From the NCBI RefSeq assembly GCF_000003815.2, contig NC_049984.1, forward strand, positions 21,860,383 through 21,922,382: a stretch of DNA of 62,000 bases. The letters run 5' to 3'. The DNA is from Branchiostoma floridae. Its lineage: Eukaryota; Chordata; Leptocardii; Amphioxiformes; Branchiostomatidae. Both the position numbers and the translations under genes were made by a program. The notes under the pieces are model-generated. The model searched no databases. It saw nothing but the letters and a program-made list of their open reading frames with translations, and was not told where the DNA came from. Below are positions 49,760-60,655 of this stretch, piece after piece; position 1 is the stretch's first letter, and each line of letters begins with the position of its first letter.

Positions 49760-50914
49760 CCACCTTCTAAGCTATCGTATGTGTTTAACACTTGCACAGC
49801 CACAAGAGATGGATTCAGCATGTTTATCATGTACTATGATATCGATGTTGGTGTATTGTGGATTTTTACTATCTGCATTGTGTGTTATCACCTATGAAGT
49901 ATAAAACGGATAACGGCAATGGTTTCTGAACAGATTTTAGTGTCATCAATACTTCCCAAGTTCTGTGTGGTGCAGGTAAAATTTGTCAGGTGCAGGTAAT
50001 TTCCAATGTTATCTGCACCTGTGCAGGTATGCAGAAAAACTATTTCAAACCCTGATCTATCTTCATCCGAACAATAAATACAATGTATATTACAGGCTGG
50101 AGTGTTAAGATTACCTCACATATTAAGGCCTTGATCAATCACACAGGAGGAAGATGGACCAGTGTCTTCACCATGGACAGTCAGCACTGCAGGCAAGGGT
50201 TCGAAATCCAGGAAGCGGAAGCAGAACATGCTTTGGGACCTGTCCTCAGCTGGGGTATGTATAATAAAGAGTATCATGAGCAACTTATCTTTCATTTCTC
50301 CAAGCTGTATGCCATGGAAGAACTTTGCACTACTTTTCTATTCAGGTTAGCCGTACAGCCCCTTCTCTCATTTCTAGGTTACATGGACCTAGGGAGAGTT
50401 GCTAGGTGGTGGTGGATAAGTAAAAAAAACTGTGCCTGTGTTCTGTAGTAGCTGTGATAATGGAAACTGCCAAGTATTATTCATAAAGTACAAACTCTAA
50501 TTTTCCCCACCGTCTTAACTATGGTATGTGTTTTACACTTGTACAGGAAGAAGAGATGTCGACCAGAATTAAGACGCCAAGGAAAGCCTTGCAGTCACAG
50601 CCAAGAAAGAAGAATAGAAGTGACATTTGGGACATATCATCATCAGGGGTATGTATATTGTGCATTCTGTCACATTTCTTCATTTATGGGGAAAGTGATG
50701 ATTGGTTATGAATGTAGTGCACAATGAGAAGCCAATGCATAATTACAAACCTTTTTATTTAAATGGAATTAAGATATTGTATTAATTGCCTTAGGGCATG
50801 AAAAGACATGCTATCCTGATACTCTATTATTGTCCCTTTTTTCAGACTGCAGCGATCGATGACCTAACTACAGATGCAGACAGTGATGATGGGAGGATTG
50901 ACAGGGGTTGCGTG
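49760..50914 (+). repeat. Tandemly duplicated exon unit: one remnant plus exons X1, X2 and X3
   Basis: X1 (50147-50254) encodes EEDGPVSSPWTVSTAGKG, SKSRKRKQNMLWDLSSAG. X2 (50547-50648) encodes EEEMSTRIKTPRKALQSQ, PRKKNRSDIWDISSSG. Both start after ...ACAG, end in (S)SxG before GTATGT, and are phase 0-0 (108 and 102 bp). The intron sequence before X2 (TTTTCCCCACC...GTATGTGTTTTACAC) recurs before a remnant at 49800 (PQEMDSA). X3 (50846-50914) is acidic: TAAIDDLTTDADSDDG. X1 and X2 look like variant nuclear-localisation linkers. Confidence 0.5.
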
Positions 50915-52582
50915 GTAAGTTGGGAATATTACTAGCAACATATGAAAAGGAATTTGTCTACACTGAGTGACACCAGTAGTAAACCAATATAGGATAGAGC
51001 ATATAACAATAATACTGATTGGTTTATTCAGAAACACATACACTATGTACAAGGCTCGCAGGCAACCTCAGTTACCGGAATTATGCTCGTGCATATATGA
51101 CATACAGTAATCACATTTACAATTCGCAAAAAAAACATTAGGATTTAAAAGCTGTTCGTGATTACAGAATTAGTTTAAAACACAACTTATTAACAAAATT
51201 GCCTGATAGAGTGACACAATAGTAGTGTAGTTGTTCGACTGTCCAAATAGTACATAGTCCATAACATTTAATTGTTGTTTAGTACAGGGCAATGACCCTA
51301 ATTGACGGCTGCGCAGAAGGTCCCCGGTGAGTCCCCACAGGATTGATTTTTAAAAGTATCAGAAGATGTGTTTTTCTTTGGAAATGTTGGCATCTTGGAG
51401 CTGTATTCTACAGGTAAGGGTTGTAGGTTTTTTATTATGTCGAAAAAACCAGACTTTCAAGCCTGTTTTGGGTGCCTGGACACTAGAAAGAAGTTTGTTA
51501 TGTAGCTGTCATTGTAGTGCCAGATGGGGTCAAAGGTCACCGAGTTGCGTTTGGATGCAAATCACATGTGTTCCAGTGGTCAGAAAGTTCCGAAAAGTTG
51601 AGAATGGACATTTTAGAAGCCGGGCTACCCTCTCAATGTTAGTTTTTCGAGAACGAAACGTCAGGTAGGTGACTTTTGACAGCTTCTATTTGCCATTAAA
51701 TGCATTATAAGGATAGGGAAGACATGATTGGTGGTCACTGCTCTACACTGTTGTAGCTGTACCATATTGATATAATAATAAAGTTTATTGCAAATTCTTG
51801 CCCGTGGGCTAATTGCGTGACTGTGCGACGGAAAATACTAGAGATATCCATCCGCCGTCAAACTGGCCAGCTATATAGCAGCAAATAATTAATCGTAAAC
51901 AGCTAATTTTTCTAATTCTTGGAGCAAATATTATACCAAAGCAGGAAATAATGCCAGCGATCTAAAATCGAGCTCTTATTTGATGGATGCTGCCTTCTTG
52001 TGTGGAACTATTTTCTGGCGGCACTTGAGTACATCTTGTCTGAGGAGGGTATTCGGTGTCTATGATTGGGAGGCTCACGTAGGGTTTGCGAAGTGGATGT
52101 GAATAATGCAGAAAATGGAAGTGGTTTCGAGTCGTGACTTTTACAGTTGCCACATACAGATTAATTATATCAGGCAAGGACGTTATATAACGTCCTTGTA
52201 TCAGGTAAGTGAATAATATGTGTGTTTTTTTTCAACTGTGAGATTTGATTTTGAAAACTTCACCTTCTGCTACAAAATAAATATATTTGAAATGGTAAAA
52301 TATATTTATCAGGCTACCAGCAACTGCGGGTATGGTGATCGTATGACCAACACGCCTATCAACATAATGCCTCATGCAAACACCATGGTGCTAACCCAGC
52401 TGGCTTCACTCATCGCAAACAGATCTGTTGTCTGCATTTAGTAGTGCGTCTTTTTAATTGACTTCAGTACACTTATGTACGTGTTTCATTATTTGTCATT
52501 AGGGCTCAAATTACAATATCGGGTCCCCAAGTCCTGGTGCACAGAAATAATTGTACTGATATGTATTGTATATATTATGTAG
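50915..52582 (+). other. Spacer with LINE 3' remnants and one exon-like frame
   Basis: About 51020 a minus-strand AATAAAC next to CTCGCAGGCAACC suggests another LINE tail. 52316-52441 has a frame after ATCAG (ATSNCGYGDRMTNTPINIM ... LASLIANRSVVCI, stop) that may be a terminal exon. Confidence 0.3.
51762..51818 (-). mobile_element. Severely truncated second copy of the 5-kb LINE 3' tail
   Basis: CCATATTGATAT...TTTATTGCAAATTCTTGCCC...GGGCTAATTGC matches 5061-5110 except for a 9-bp insertion and a few substitutions. Minus orientation. Confidence 0.6.
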
Positions 52583-52704
52583 TCCAGCCTGTTCACAAAG
52601 TGCAAGAAATGTGTACAACTAGAGCGAAAGCTCGAGAAGACACGGCTTTCCAGAAAACGACTTGAGATTCAAGAACGACGTCGTGCCCATCTCGGTCAAC
52701 AAAT
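52583..52704 (+). CDS. Coiled-coil gene, exon 1 of 3 recognised
   Basis: After TTATGTAG: SSLFTKCKKCVQLERKLEK, TRLSRKRLEIQERRRAHLGQ, Q, phase 2 before GTAAGC. C-x2-C then a basic coiled coil. The upstream start is not found. Confidence 0.5.
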
Positions 52705-52880
52705 GTAAGCATTTATTTCTATCATATGTACTTCCCTCTTATTCCTTTTGTTTTGTCCATTTGAAATGAAATGAAATTGACATTCCTTCTTACAATGAAT
52801 CAAGTTAAGGACTGACAAGGAGATCGACTGAACCATCCGTTTCATGCCTCTATATTCAAACATCTAATTGTATGCTTTAG

Positions 52881-52997
52881 ATGTAAATCTAACACTCCAA
52901 AACATGCCCATAAGTATGGTGCCAATGTTGACATGGCTTACGCGACGTCAGCAGTGACATCTGATAAAGGTCGACGGGATCAACTGAACATTTTAAG
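52881..52997 (+). CDS. Coiled-coil gene, exon 2
   Basis: In phase (AT + A): CKSNTPKHAHKYGANVDMA, YATSAVTSDKGRRDQLNIL, phase 2 before GTGCTT. Open. Confidence 0.5.
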
Positions 52998-53152
52998 GTG
53001 CTTTTTAGTGTAGGAAGGAAGCTTGAGCTTTGTAGCTATTAAACACGTCTATTTGGTATCGTATGTGGGTTAACGAAAGACGTTCTATGTTGACGAGCTT
53101 TGTTTTATTTTATTTCCCCGTCGGTTCGCACTTTGGTTCTTTTTTCGTTGAG

Positions 53153-53375
53153 GTTACTCCAGGACGTTTTGACCCAGTTAGCTGATCTCCAGACACAGGT
53201 TCAAGATTTGAGGAGCAGACCGTCCCTCACAGAGGGACTTTTGAAAGAAATATCCCTCTACTGTTCTTTCCACCCACGCTCTTTATTTGTATCAGACCAT
53301 GCTATGGCACTTATCGATAATTTGGTTTTGCTGGCGAGGAGGGAGGGGAGAGAACGGAGGAGTGTGAATCAGTAA
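53153..53375 (+). CDS. Coiled-coil gene, terminal exon
   Basis: Acceptor CGTTGAG, in phase (AG + G): LLQDVLTQLADLQTQVQDL, RSRPSLTEGLLKEISLYCSF, HPRSLFVSDHAMALIDNLVL, LARREGRERRSVNQ and TAA. All three exons join without a stop, which is unusual in this window. Leucine heptads suggest oligomerisation. Family unknown; a gag or transposon accessory protein is as likely as a cellular gene. Confidence 0.5.
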
Positions 53376-54024
53376 CAGAGGAGGTAGTGGCTTATAAATC
53401 AGACCCCAACCTTTTCTGCAGCCTAGCTGCGAAGTGCTTTGGTTCCACGACCAAAGTACAGGCTGCTACTAAGTGCAAGTAGGTGTTAAAGCTTACTATG
53501 CAGCAAACTCTACCCTTGCTTTAGTTGCCCCTCCCTCCTCCGCCGCAAGGGAGCGCCTGCTGTATCCAACTTTCGTCAGTATCTTGTTTTCGTACTGGAT
53601 ATCCAGAAAACGGCCTGAGCAGGAGAACGCGTCCTGGATATCCAGAAAGCGGCACAAACAGTACGCATCCTGGATAAACAACGGTTCGACTCGCTCCAAG
53701 AGCCCAATAACCTTTACATACTATTGTCTGACATTGCAATGTCCACCTTATTGTATTAGGTTTATTTATGCAAATAAGCATGACGTCATGATGATGTCAC
53801 GCTATGTGGCCACGCTCATTTCAGGAAAATGTGCCAGAAAAGTGTTTTGCCCCGCTTGTAATTCGACGATTGTTATACCCAACCCAGCGGAGCGTATGAT
53901 AAGCAAGTATCTGAAGATGAGAGAAGTAAGAACATGAAGAGGTGTACTGCTTGTGGTACTGAGGTGCCCAAAAACCAAGCGGATCTGCTCCAACCCAGAC
54001 AGCTGCTTCCTCTATCTCTTTCAG
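53376..54024 (+). other. Spacer with Cys-rich short frames
   Basis: A repeated TCCTGGATATCCAGAAA (about 53594 and 53634) and short frames (VFCPACNSTIVIPNP at 53845; CTACGTEVPKNQADLL at 53945) hint at decayed zinc-binding exons. Confidence 0.3.
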
Positions 54025-54102
54025 GTTAGCCAGGCAAAGGGAAGACAGGTGTTTGGAACAATGCTGCTACAGCCTGTTAAGCAGTATTCAAACCGGCCGA
54101 AG
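54025..54102 (+). CDS. Short exon before the C2H2-bearing exon
   Basis: CTCTTTCAG, then VSQAKGRQVFGTMLLQPVK, QYSNRPK in phase 0, then GTAAGT. 26 codons, open. Confidence 0.4.
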
Positions 54103-54194
54103 GTAAGTGTCCAAAATGACAAGACACCAACCATCGAAGGCATCACAATTGTAACATCTGAAGAGTAAACCATCAATTCCATTATTCCATCCAG

Positions 54195-54694
54195 TCAGTC
54201 CTCCTTCTATCACAATGTCTGATCCGGTATTTGTCGATCCGAATTCTGCATCGGCCATGAGAAAGGTACTTCGCCATTTAGGAAAAACGGCTAACATATT
54301 CAGGTATGGGGATGAAGGTCAGAAAAACACAAGAAGCAGGCTGATTGTTGCCATGGACGGGCTGCCTTTGGGAATTACCCGGACAGTCATCGCTGAAACT
54401 ATGTACTGCACTTAGTGTAAACGGTCCTTTGACTCAAGTAAACTATTCGAGGAGCACCTCTCTGTGGAACACCACCATCAGCACATTCCACCCTGTAGAA
54501 AGTTTGACTGGGTCATCCTGAGAGTTGGAAAACTCCACCTAGAGATGAATGCCATGAAGGCATATGTGGACTTGCATTGGAATGTACGGTCTTCAGCACT
54601 GGCCGAGGAGATGGGGTTTTATGTCTGAAGGGCCACAACACGTGGCAAAGACCACCAAAAAAGCATGGTTGATAGGATGGAACCCAGGTTGAAT
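54195..54694 (+). pseudogene. Transposon-gene exon with a C2H2 finger broken by TAG and a 1-nt shift
   Basis: After CATCCAG: MSDPVFVDPNSASAMRKVL, HLGKTANIFRYGDEGQKN, LIVAMDGLPLGITRTVIAE, MYCT, TAG (54413-54415), CKRSFDSSKLFEEHLSVEH, FDWVILRVGKLHLEMNAMKA, YVDLHWNVRSSALAEEMGF, then a 1-nt shift in a T run near 54617 and SEGPQHVAKTTKKAW. The VDP...MDGLPxG...C-x2-C...H...(Y/F)DWVxLRxGxxHxEMNxxKA(Y/F)xxLxW pattern is a repeated family in lancelets and corals. The TAG lies between the two Cys of the finger, where CAG (Gln) would fit. Confidence 0.6.
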
Positions 54695-55660
54695 TAATTT
54701 GCTAAACATCATTAAAATAAATTATTTTCAAACCTGGCCTTTGTTATGTCATCACGTTTATTCGGGTTGAGTGTCAATGTGAAGGAAACAAAAGGGTCCA
54801 AATTGAAAGCAGACCTCAGGAAGAAAATTATTTACTCTTAGCTTTTATACGTTTGTAAAGATAGTGATTCTTACTATTAAGAGTGTAGTTGTAAACAACA
54901 TGAATACAAGCGTAAGCCTCTGCTATAATGTACATGAGTGTTATATAGTTTAGAATTGATATGTTAACACTACAATACACCTTATGTTGCAATAATTACT
55001 CCTGGCCTAAGTATAAGATGGGATGACAGTTTAAGGAACAGCACTCCTTGCTATTAAAAGAGGCAAACATACTAAACATGTACACATAATTAAAAATAAA
55101 GAGCTCTTCAGTTTGCTAAATGGTCAACATTCTGTACCTACACTTAACCTTGTAGTTACTTGTTAAACAAAATCTTTTTCACTGTTGTATTTTCAGATGA
55201 ACCTCATCCCATTACACGTGAGAAGAAACAAAAGAGGAACAGCGAAGCCGGCTTCAAGGCCACCATGTCACCCAGATTGTGGACAAGTACATTATGACGG
55301 AAGCGCCCGGAATCCTGATAGACCTTCATGATGGTGTGGCTCAAGAGTCAAGGCCTAGGCAGAGAGAAGGGCACAGCTGCCGTGAACCAGGCTGTCCGAG
55401 CACCTTTGTCTGTTACCGCTTGGTTAAAACATGATAGAAATGTACATGGTCTTGACTTTGATGAGCCCAGCCAACAGGAAAAGCCGACTTTGGTGAGCCC
55501 AGCCAACAGGAAAAGCCCAGATTTGACACAAATGATGTGTTGAATGATTTAGAGAGAAATGTGTCCTTCTGAAGTTCATATTTGCTTGTGGTTATCCAGG
55601 TTGACCCGAGTACTATGCCACACAAGATGCCTGTTGGAGAAGACACAGAGATATTCGTCG
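54695..55660 (+). other. Spacer with one exon-like frame
   Basis: A frame near 55215-55430 (TQIVDKYIMTEAPGILIDL, HDGVAQESRPRQREGHS, CREPGCPSTFVCYRL), after a TTTTCAG at 55196 and ending at GTTAAA, is coding-like with a possible C2HC motif. The rest is AT-rich. An imperfect 30-bp direct repeat (TGAGCCCAGCCAACAGGAAA) lies at 55464-55515. Confidence 0.35.
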
Positions 55661-55800
55661 TCGCCAATGTTGTTCGCGTACCTGGACGTCGCCAATGTTG
55701 TTCGTGTACCTGGACGTCGCCAATGTTGTTCGCGTACCTGGACGTCGCCAATGTTGTTCGTGTACCTGGACGTCGCCAATGTTGTTCGCGTACCTGGACA
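55661..55800. repeat. Minisatellite, five tandem copies of a 28-bp unit
   Basis: Unit begins TCGCCAATGTTGTTCG and ends GTACCTGGACG. The base after TTCG alternates C, T, C, T, C across copies, giving a 56-bp higher-order period. 28 is not a multiple of 3, so each copy is read in a different frame. Long frames on both strands here are repeat artefacts. Confidence 0.9.
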
Positions 55801-56648
55801 CTCAAGCGACAGCGGCGGTGGAGAGGACGCTGTGCTTCAGGGAACGCAACAAACGATGTTCTACAGACCTTCACGGACAAAAATGGGCTGAAAAACTTCA
55901 AGATGAAAAGAAACACATCCGTAACAAGGTATGGGTGAGGTTGACCCGACGCAGCACGCGGTTTAGGACTGCCATATCCGCGAGCAAGCGATTTGTGGTA
56001 GCTCTATGGTACCAGCATACATTTATTTCACAAGTCATGACCCATGCGTCACTAAAATGGTGCAATGACAGTTACATACATATATATGAAATTAAGAGGA
56101 TGTTAAGAAAGTCTATTTAATTTGCAGGATGCCGGTTGCCCTGGGTGTACCCAGCCTGGGCGTGCTCATCTATCCAGAGTGTGCTGATTGACATGAATCG
56201 AAAGAAGGGAGGCTAGTTTCTCACTGTGACACACATCATAATTTTTCATGCCCTGTCAACTTCTTAACGTTAATGGCTTTTGTGAACTGCATAGTGTGGT
56301 ATGCCCCCAAACTCATATTTGCATAGGGAAGGAATGTTGTTATCATTTTTTTATGCATTAATCTGCAATCGTACAGGCTAACTACTGAAAAGAATAAGGA
56401 TAGACAAGGAAGTTATACATGTCCTTGGAATAGAAGAGAATTTAGTTACTACAATATAGTTTGTTGCATGCAGAAATAAAACAAGGACCAATACAGCAAG
56501 TTTGGCCTGTTTATTTTGGGAGGCTGAAATGGCCAATTTGTTTCTCTGATTCTGTTGCGAATGGATGATTAAAAGAAAGGCCTAATTACTTTATATTCTC
56601 TGCAAAATTCCAGTATCTGTGTAACATTTCACTCTTTGTTTGTGACAG
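55801..56648 (+). other. Spacer with one short exon-like frame
   Basis: Right after the minisatellite a frame (TAAVERTLCFRERNKRCS, TDLHGQKWAEKLQDEKKHI, RNK) runs to GTATGG and may be an exon tail. The rest is AT-rich and unassigned. Confidence 0.3.
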
Positions 56649-57780
56649 GTACATGTGCAGTACCCCTCGGACAAAGGCACAAGGGTAAAGAAGATGGGAG
56701 GAAGACTGAAGTCTGGTGTGCAGCAACTTGCAGATGGAAAGTGGGGTGCAGCTGCAGGTAGCTTGTGGAACATGAAGATCTGGCTGCAGCGCTGCGTGAT
56801 AAAGTTGCTGAAGCAATCAGACAGGAGGGTAACGTATTGGCAGCCGTATCTGTACTTGGTCGAACGCAGCCCAAAGATCTCCTGAACTTCAAGTTGGGGG
56901 ACTTTGAGAAGGAATTGGAGAGTGTCTCCAGGGAGCGTGTGGGGAGGATAGGAGCACAGCAATATGTATAGCTGCATCGGTGTGTCTACGATCGAGACAC
57001 CCAACGTTGTCTGCAATTCAGTATAGGAACAGTCTCGTGCTTTTGCATGCGGGGGAACAGAAGATCGCCTTTACAAGACTTAACAAACAGCAGCTGTGTA
57101 TGTCTCACACAATGAGCATACTAAAGCAGACAGAACTGGGAAAAGGTCGAGACGATGAAATACTTGCATGGAAACTCCGTGTTGAAGCTCATCTGGAGAC
57201 TGTCCCCCTCTTGAACGCCGTACGAGAGGAGTTAGAGAGACAAGAGCAGCTCAAGTCCAAAGCAGATCCTGATGCCTCTGGACAGAATACAATAAGCTCA
57301 GCAGATTTACAGGCATTAGACTTCGCCTTCCAGACCTACGACTCCCCAGAGCAGCTAAGTTCATCAATGGATGACAGCGACCTTGACCCTGGGGTAATGC
57401 CACTGTCAGAGGAGGATACAGACACCACCACGGCCATTACAGAGGTCCTGAACAGTATCCCCGGCTTCAAGGATGAGACTTACAAACTCGCAGAGCAAGC
57501 CATCAACAGTGCAGAAGTCACTACAGAAGACAGACCCCAAGGCATAGTCAGCAAAGCTATAGAGGTAGCAGCAGAAACCCCCTTATAACGTAGGTCCAGC
57601 TACTACATCCTATCGAGAAAGACTGACAAGTCTTCGCAACGAGTGGAAAGACCTCGATGTAAAACGAAGCGGAGGTACGAAGAACAGGCCAAACAAGTGA
57701 AGCCTGAAACAATGAAGGACCTGACAGCAGAAGAGAAGCTGACATACAGCCAGGGTCTAATAAACCGTTTACACAGTCCG
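56649..57780 (+). pseudogene. DUF6589-like N-terminal region with at least three frameshifts
   Basis: From TGTGACAG: QYPSDKGTRVKKMGGRLKS, VQQLADGKWGAAA; next frame EHEDLAAALRDKVAEAIRQ, LLNFKLGDFEKELESVSRER; then RSRHPTLSAIQYRNSLVLL, HAGEQKIAFTRLNKQQLCM, SHTMSILKQTELGKGRDDEI. It ends in an acidic stretch and GPATTSYRERLTSLRNEWKD / RRYEEQAKQVKPETMKD in shifted frames before GTAAGT. (L/I)xxxISLxLxxGHAxKxVxxRLxxxxLxxSH is the DUF6589 N-terminal pattern I remember. About 350 residues are covered with small indels. Confidence 0.5.
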
Positions 57781-58292
57781 GTAAGTATTAGTCACTTATA
57801 TTACTAGTTACTCTTTCTGTCACTCGATGATATGTGTGTTGAATACAATTGAGAACACTTGTGAACTCGTTCCTAAAGTATTTAACCTTAACGCACCACA
57901 CTTCAGCCGGCTGGAAGCACAGAAACCTGTCGCCTCAGGAAGAAGTACAAGTAGTGTGCCAAGTCAGAATAGGTAGGTTGTCTTTTTTGTGAATCATTTT
58001 CACAATTTTAAATACTCATTGAATTGATATGGACTTTCATAAGTATTGGCACAGAAACATCATGACTGTACAGCACTGTCAGCACATGATAAGAAATATG
58101 TAGCGGTAATAATTTCTGGTTCATTACAGGATATCTATCAATAAGCTATGTAGCACAAGCAAGTAATGCATATGCAATGCGTTAAACACATGGCTAACAT
58201 ACACGCGCATCATTTCTTCAGATACACAGAATGAAATGTTTAATTGGACTATAACCGGCTTGGAGTGGCCATAGACTACGAAGACAAGTCTG
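57781..58292 (+). other. Spacer
   Basis: AT-rich, no exon recognised. Confidence 0.4.
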
Positions 58293-58812
58293 CTAGCAGA
58301 GAACCACAGGTAACAGGACCAGTTTATCCATCTGTATCCAGCCAGGCTGCAAACGGCCGTGAGGAGGGCGGCTAAGGAGGCTGGCCACTAGAGGCTGGGG
58401 CGGTTTAAAGAGGTGCAGGTTTTCCTTGCGGGCACAGCCGCCAGCCCGACCGTAGGGAAATATGTGAGACAGATGCTGATGACGAAAGAGGAGCTCCGTT
58501 TCGCGGAGGAGGCGGAGAAGGCTCGGGTGGAGCTGCGGCGAGCAGAGAAGGTCATGCATATGCCCCCCCCCCCACCCCAGCCTGGATGCCACCGACACCC
58601 AGCCATCACGACCGGGCATGGGGTCAAGGGCCGGTGCCTCTAGCTCCCCGAAACAACGTCTCCGGCGGAGGGTTTGGTGGGAGGCAGGGCAAGGTCCGGC
58701 GGCCCCAACTACCGAAGGGATGGCCCGAGGGGAAGATGCTTCAACTGCAATGAGACGGGCCATCACATCAAGGACTGCCCCCACCGCCAGTCTGGCCAGA
58801 GGCGGTAGACCA
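58293..58812 (+). pseudogene. Gag-like fragment with an intact CCHC knuckle
   Basis: Reads PTVGKYVRQMLMTKEELRF, AEEAEKARVELRRAEKVMH, then Pro- and Gly-rich sequence, and in another frame GRCFNCNETGHHIKDCPHRQ before TAG. C-x2-C-x4-H-x4-C is complete. A helical segment followed by a Gly/Arg-rich tail and one knuckle matches the relic at 28590-28935 on the opposite strand. A run of nine C at about 58563 is a likely slippage site for the frame change. Confidence 0.55.
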
Positions 58813-59173
58813 TAACAAGACGGGAAAGGAAAAACAAAAAGGAAGTGTAACAGCATGTCACGCGAGGAGAGATAAGGCCGGTCAAGGCATACGGACATGT
58901 AGATCAGATGGATAGATGTAGACGTAGTACTAGTAGTGTGAACGCAGACAAAAGGCATTATGGGTTCAAGCAGGATGTTGTATGGAGACTTGTGTATTTG
59001 CAGAAGATATTTCAAAATTTTGACTTTCTGCAATATTGCAGAAGACTGAAAAAAAAAGGAATTTCTACCACTGCCCAAGTTGAAAATTTGGAAGTCACAA
59101 ATAGAGTTGTTTTGAATCTGTAGTTAATTGTCATGACTGTTACAATGTTAACAGTGTACTATCAAGCCATAAA
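58813..59173 (+). other. Spacer
   Basis: No recognised feature. Confidence 0.4.
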
Positions 59174-59606
59174 CAGGGGTGCCTAAGTAATCATCCTTAC
59201 GGAAAACATACGATCCACTAAGAAACATACGATCCTTACGTAAATCATACGATCCCTTACTAGGAAACATACGATCCACTACTAGAAACATCCTTACGGG
59301 AGACATACGATCCTTACTAACTTGTCAATCCTTTTGGACCAACGCACGGGTCACGTCACACAAGCGGCAGATTCACTATGGCGTCCTCGGGATTGCTCAT
59401 TATTCATTACGATATCTTTGCATATGGGCTTATCACATCCTACTAAATACGAAAACCAACCTACACTGCTGGCTTCCTTAATAAGCGGCATATTATTGTA
59501 CGGACAGTCGGACTACATAGATAAAATGAAGTTCTTCAGAGTCCGTCATCTTGAATTTGCCTCTTATGTCACGTGGTCCAGCAAATTAGTAAGGATCGTA
59601 TGTTTC
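59174..59606. mobile_element. Foldback relative FB-3 with different arm units
   Basis: Starts CAGGGGTGCCTAAG, the same 14 bp as FB-1. The left arm repeats CATACGATCCTTAC-type units about seven times. The right end retains only TTAGTAAGGATCGTATGTTTC, an exact inverse of the left units. The core has GGGTCACGTCACAC and CACTATGGCGTCC, degenerate versions of the FB-1 core. So terminus and core are shared but the arm satellites differ; the right arm is mostly lost. Confidence 0.65.
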
Positions 59607-59997
59607 TTGTACTCTTCTGTACTCCAATTACTGTAGCTGTACAGAATTCAATATTGAAGATAACTATTGACAATAGAGTACTTAATAAGTGTTAAAAGGA
59701 AATCCAAAATTGAACATTGAACAGTATGTTGGTTTCATATAACACAGGACTTTAAACTTGGATTTATTTTTTAACGTATCAGTGCCTACTCATAGGGAGT
59801 TTAGGGATGGAAAATATATATCTTTCCATCATTATTGGAACCAATAAACTCAAGACACATGATTACACCAGATCCTAATGGTCAGGAGTTCTATTGAGAA
59901 CAACACAGCAATGGCAATGGCTGATGTTCAAGCAAGGGTGGAACCACGTGACCATGGTGATTCCACCCCGTCATTAACATACTATATACAGGTAGTG

Positions 59998-60655
59998 GGG
60001 TGATTCACCTTGTTCTTTCTTTCCCTCCTAAAACTGGAAATAACCTGAAATCTTGGAAAACCTTTTTTTAACAAAGAATATTATACTACATATATGGTGC
60101 TCAAAATAACTCACGATCCTTCATGTTACATGCAAGGAAGGTAACGTAATGTAACTACTTTGCTGTGTTTCTTGGGCGCTAACATGATATAACATCTTGG
60201 AACGTTAAAAGTTATAACATACAAAATTTGAGATAATATGTTTGCAATAACAGCGTTGACTATTAAACCTGAACATCATTGTGAAGATAGCAGATAGTAA
60301 TATGTTTGAAGTGGAGGTGTCGAATGTGTGGGGTGATTCACGTTCTTCTTTCTTTCCCTCCTAAAACTGGTAATAACCTGGAATCTTGGAAAACCTTTTT
60401 TTAAACAACGAATAATGGTGTATAATGGTGAATAACATATATGGTGCTCAAAATAACTCACGATCCTTCTTGTTACATGCAAGGAAGGTAACGTAAGGTA
60501 GGTACTTTGCTGTTTCTTGGGCGCTAACATGATAACATCTTGGAACGTTAGAGTTATACAAAATTTAAGATAATATGTTTGCAATAACTACTAAACCTGA
60601 ACATCATTGTTAAGATAACATATAATATGTTTGAAGTGGTAGTGTTGACTGAAAC
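59998..60655. repeat. Tandem duplication, two ~330-bp copies
   Basis: Copy 1 (59998-60330) and copy 2 (60331-60655) both run from TGATTCAC...TTCTTTCCCTCCTAAAACTGG through CTCACGATCCTTC, TTACATGCAAGGAAGGTAAC, TTTCTTGGGCGCTAACATGA and AACCTGAACATCATTG. They differ by small indels and substitutions. No coding potential. Confidence 0.85.

Noticed and set aside
55576-55938. Long frames on both strands over the 28-bp repeats
   Set aside because: A 28-bp unit cycles through all frames and lacks stops, so open frames here are artefacts.
58388-59078. 261-codon minus-strand frame over 58293-59078
   Set aside because: The plus strand there has a perfect CCHC knuckle and gag-like helix; the minus frame is a low-complexity shadow.
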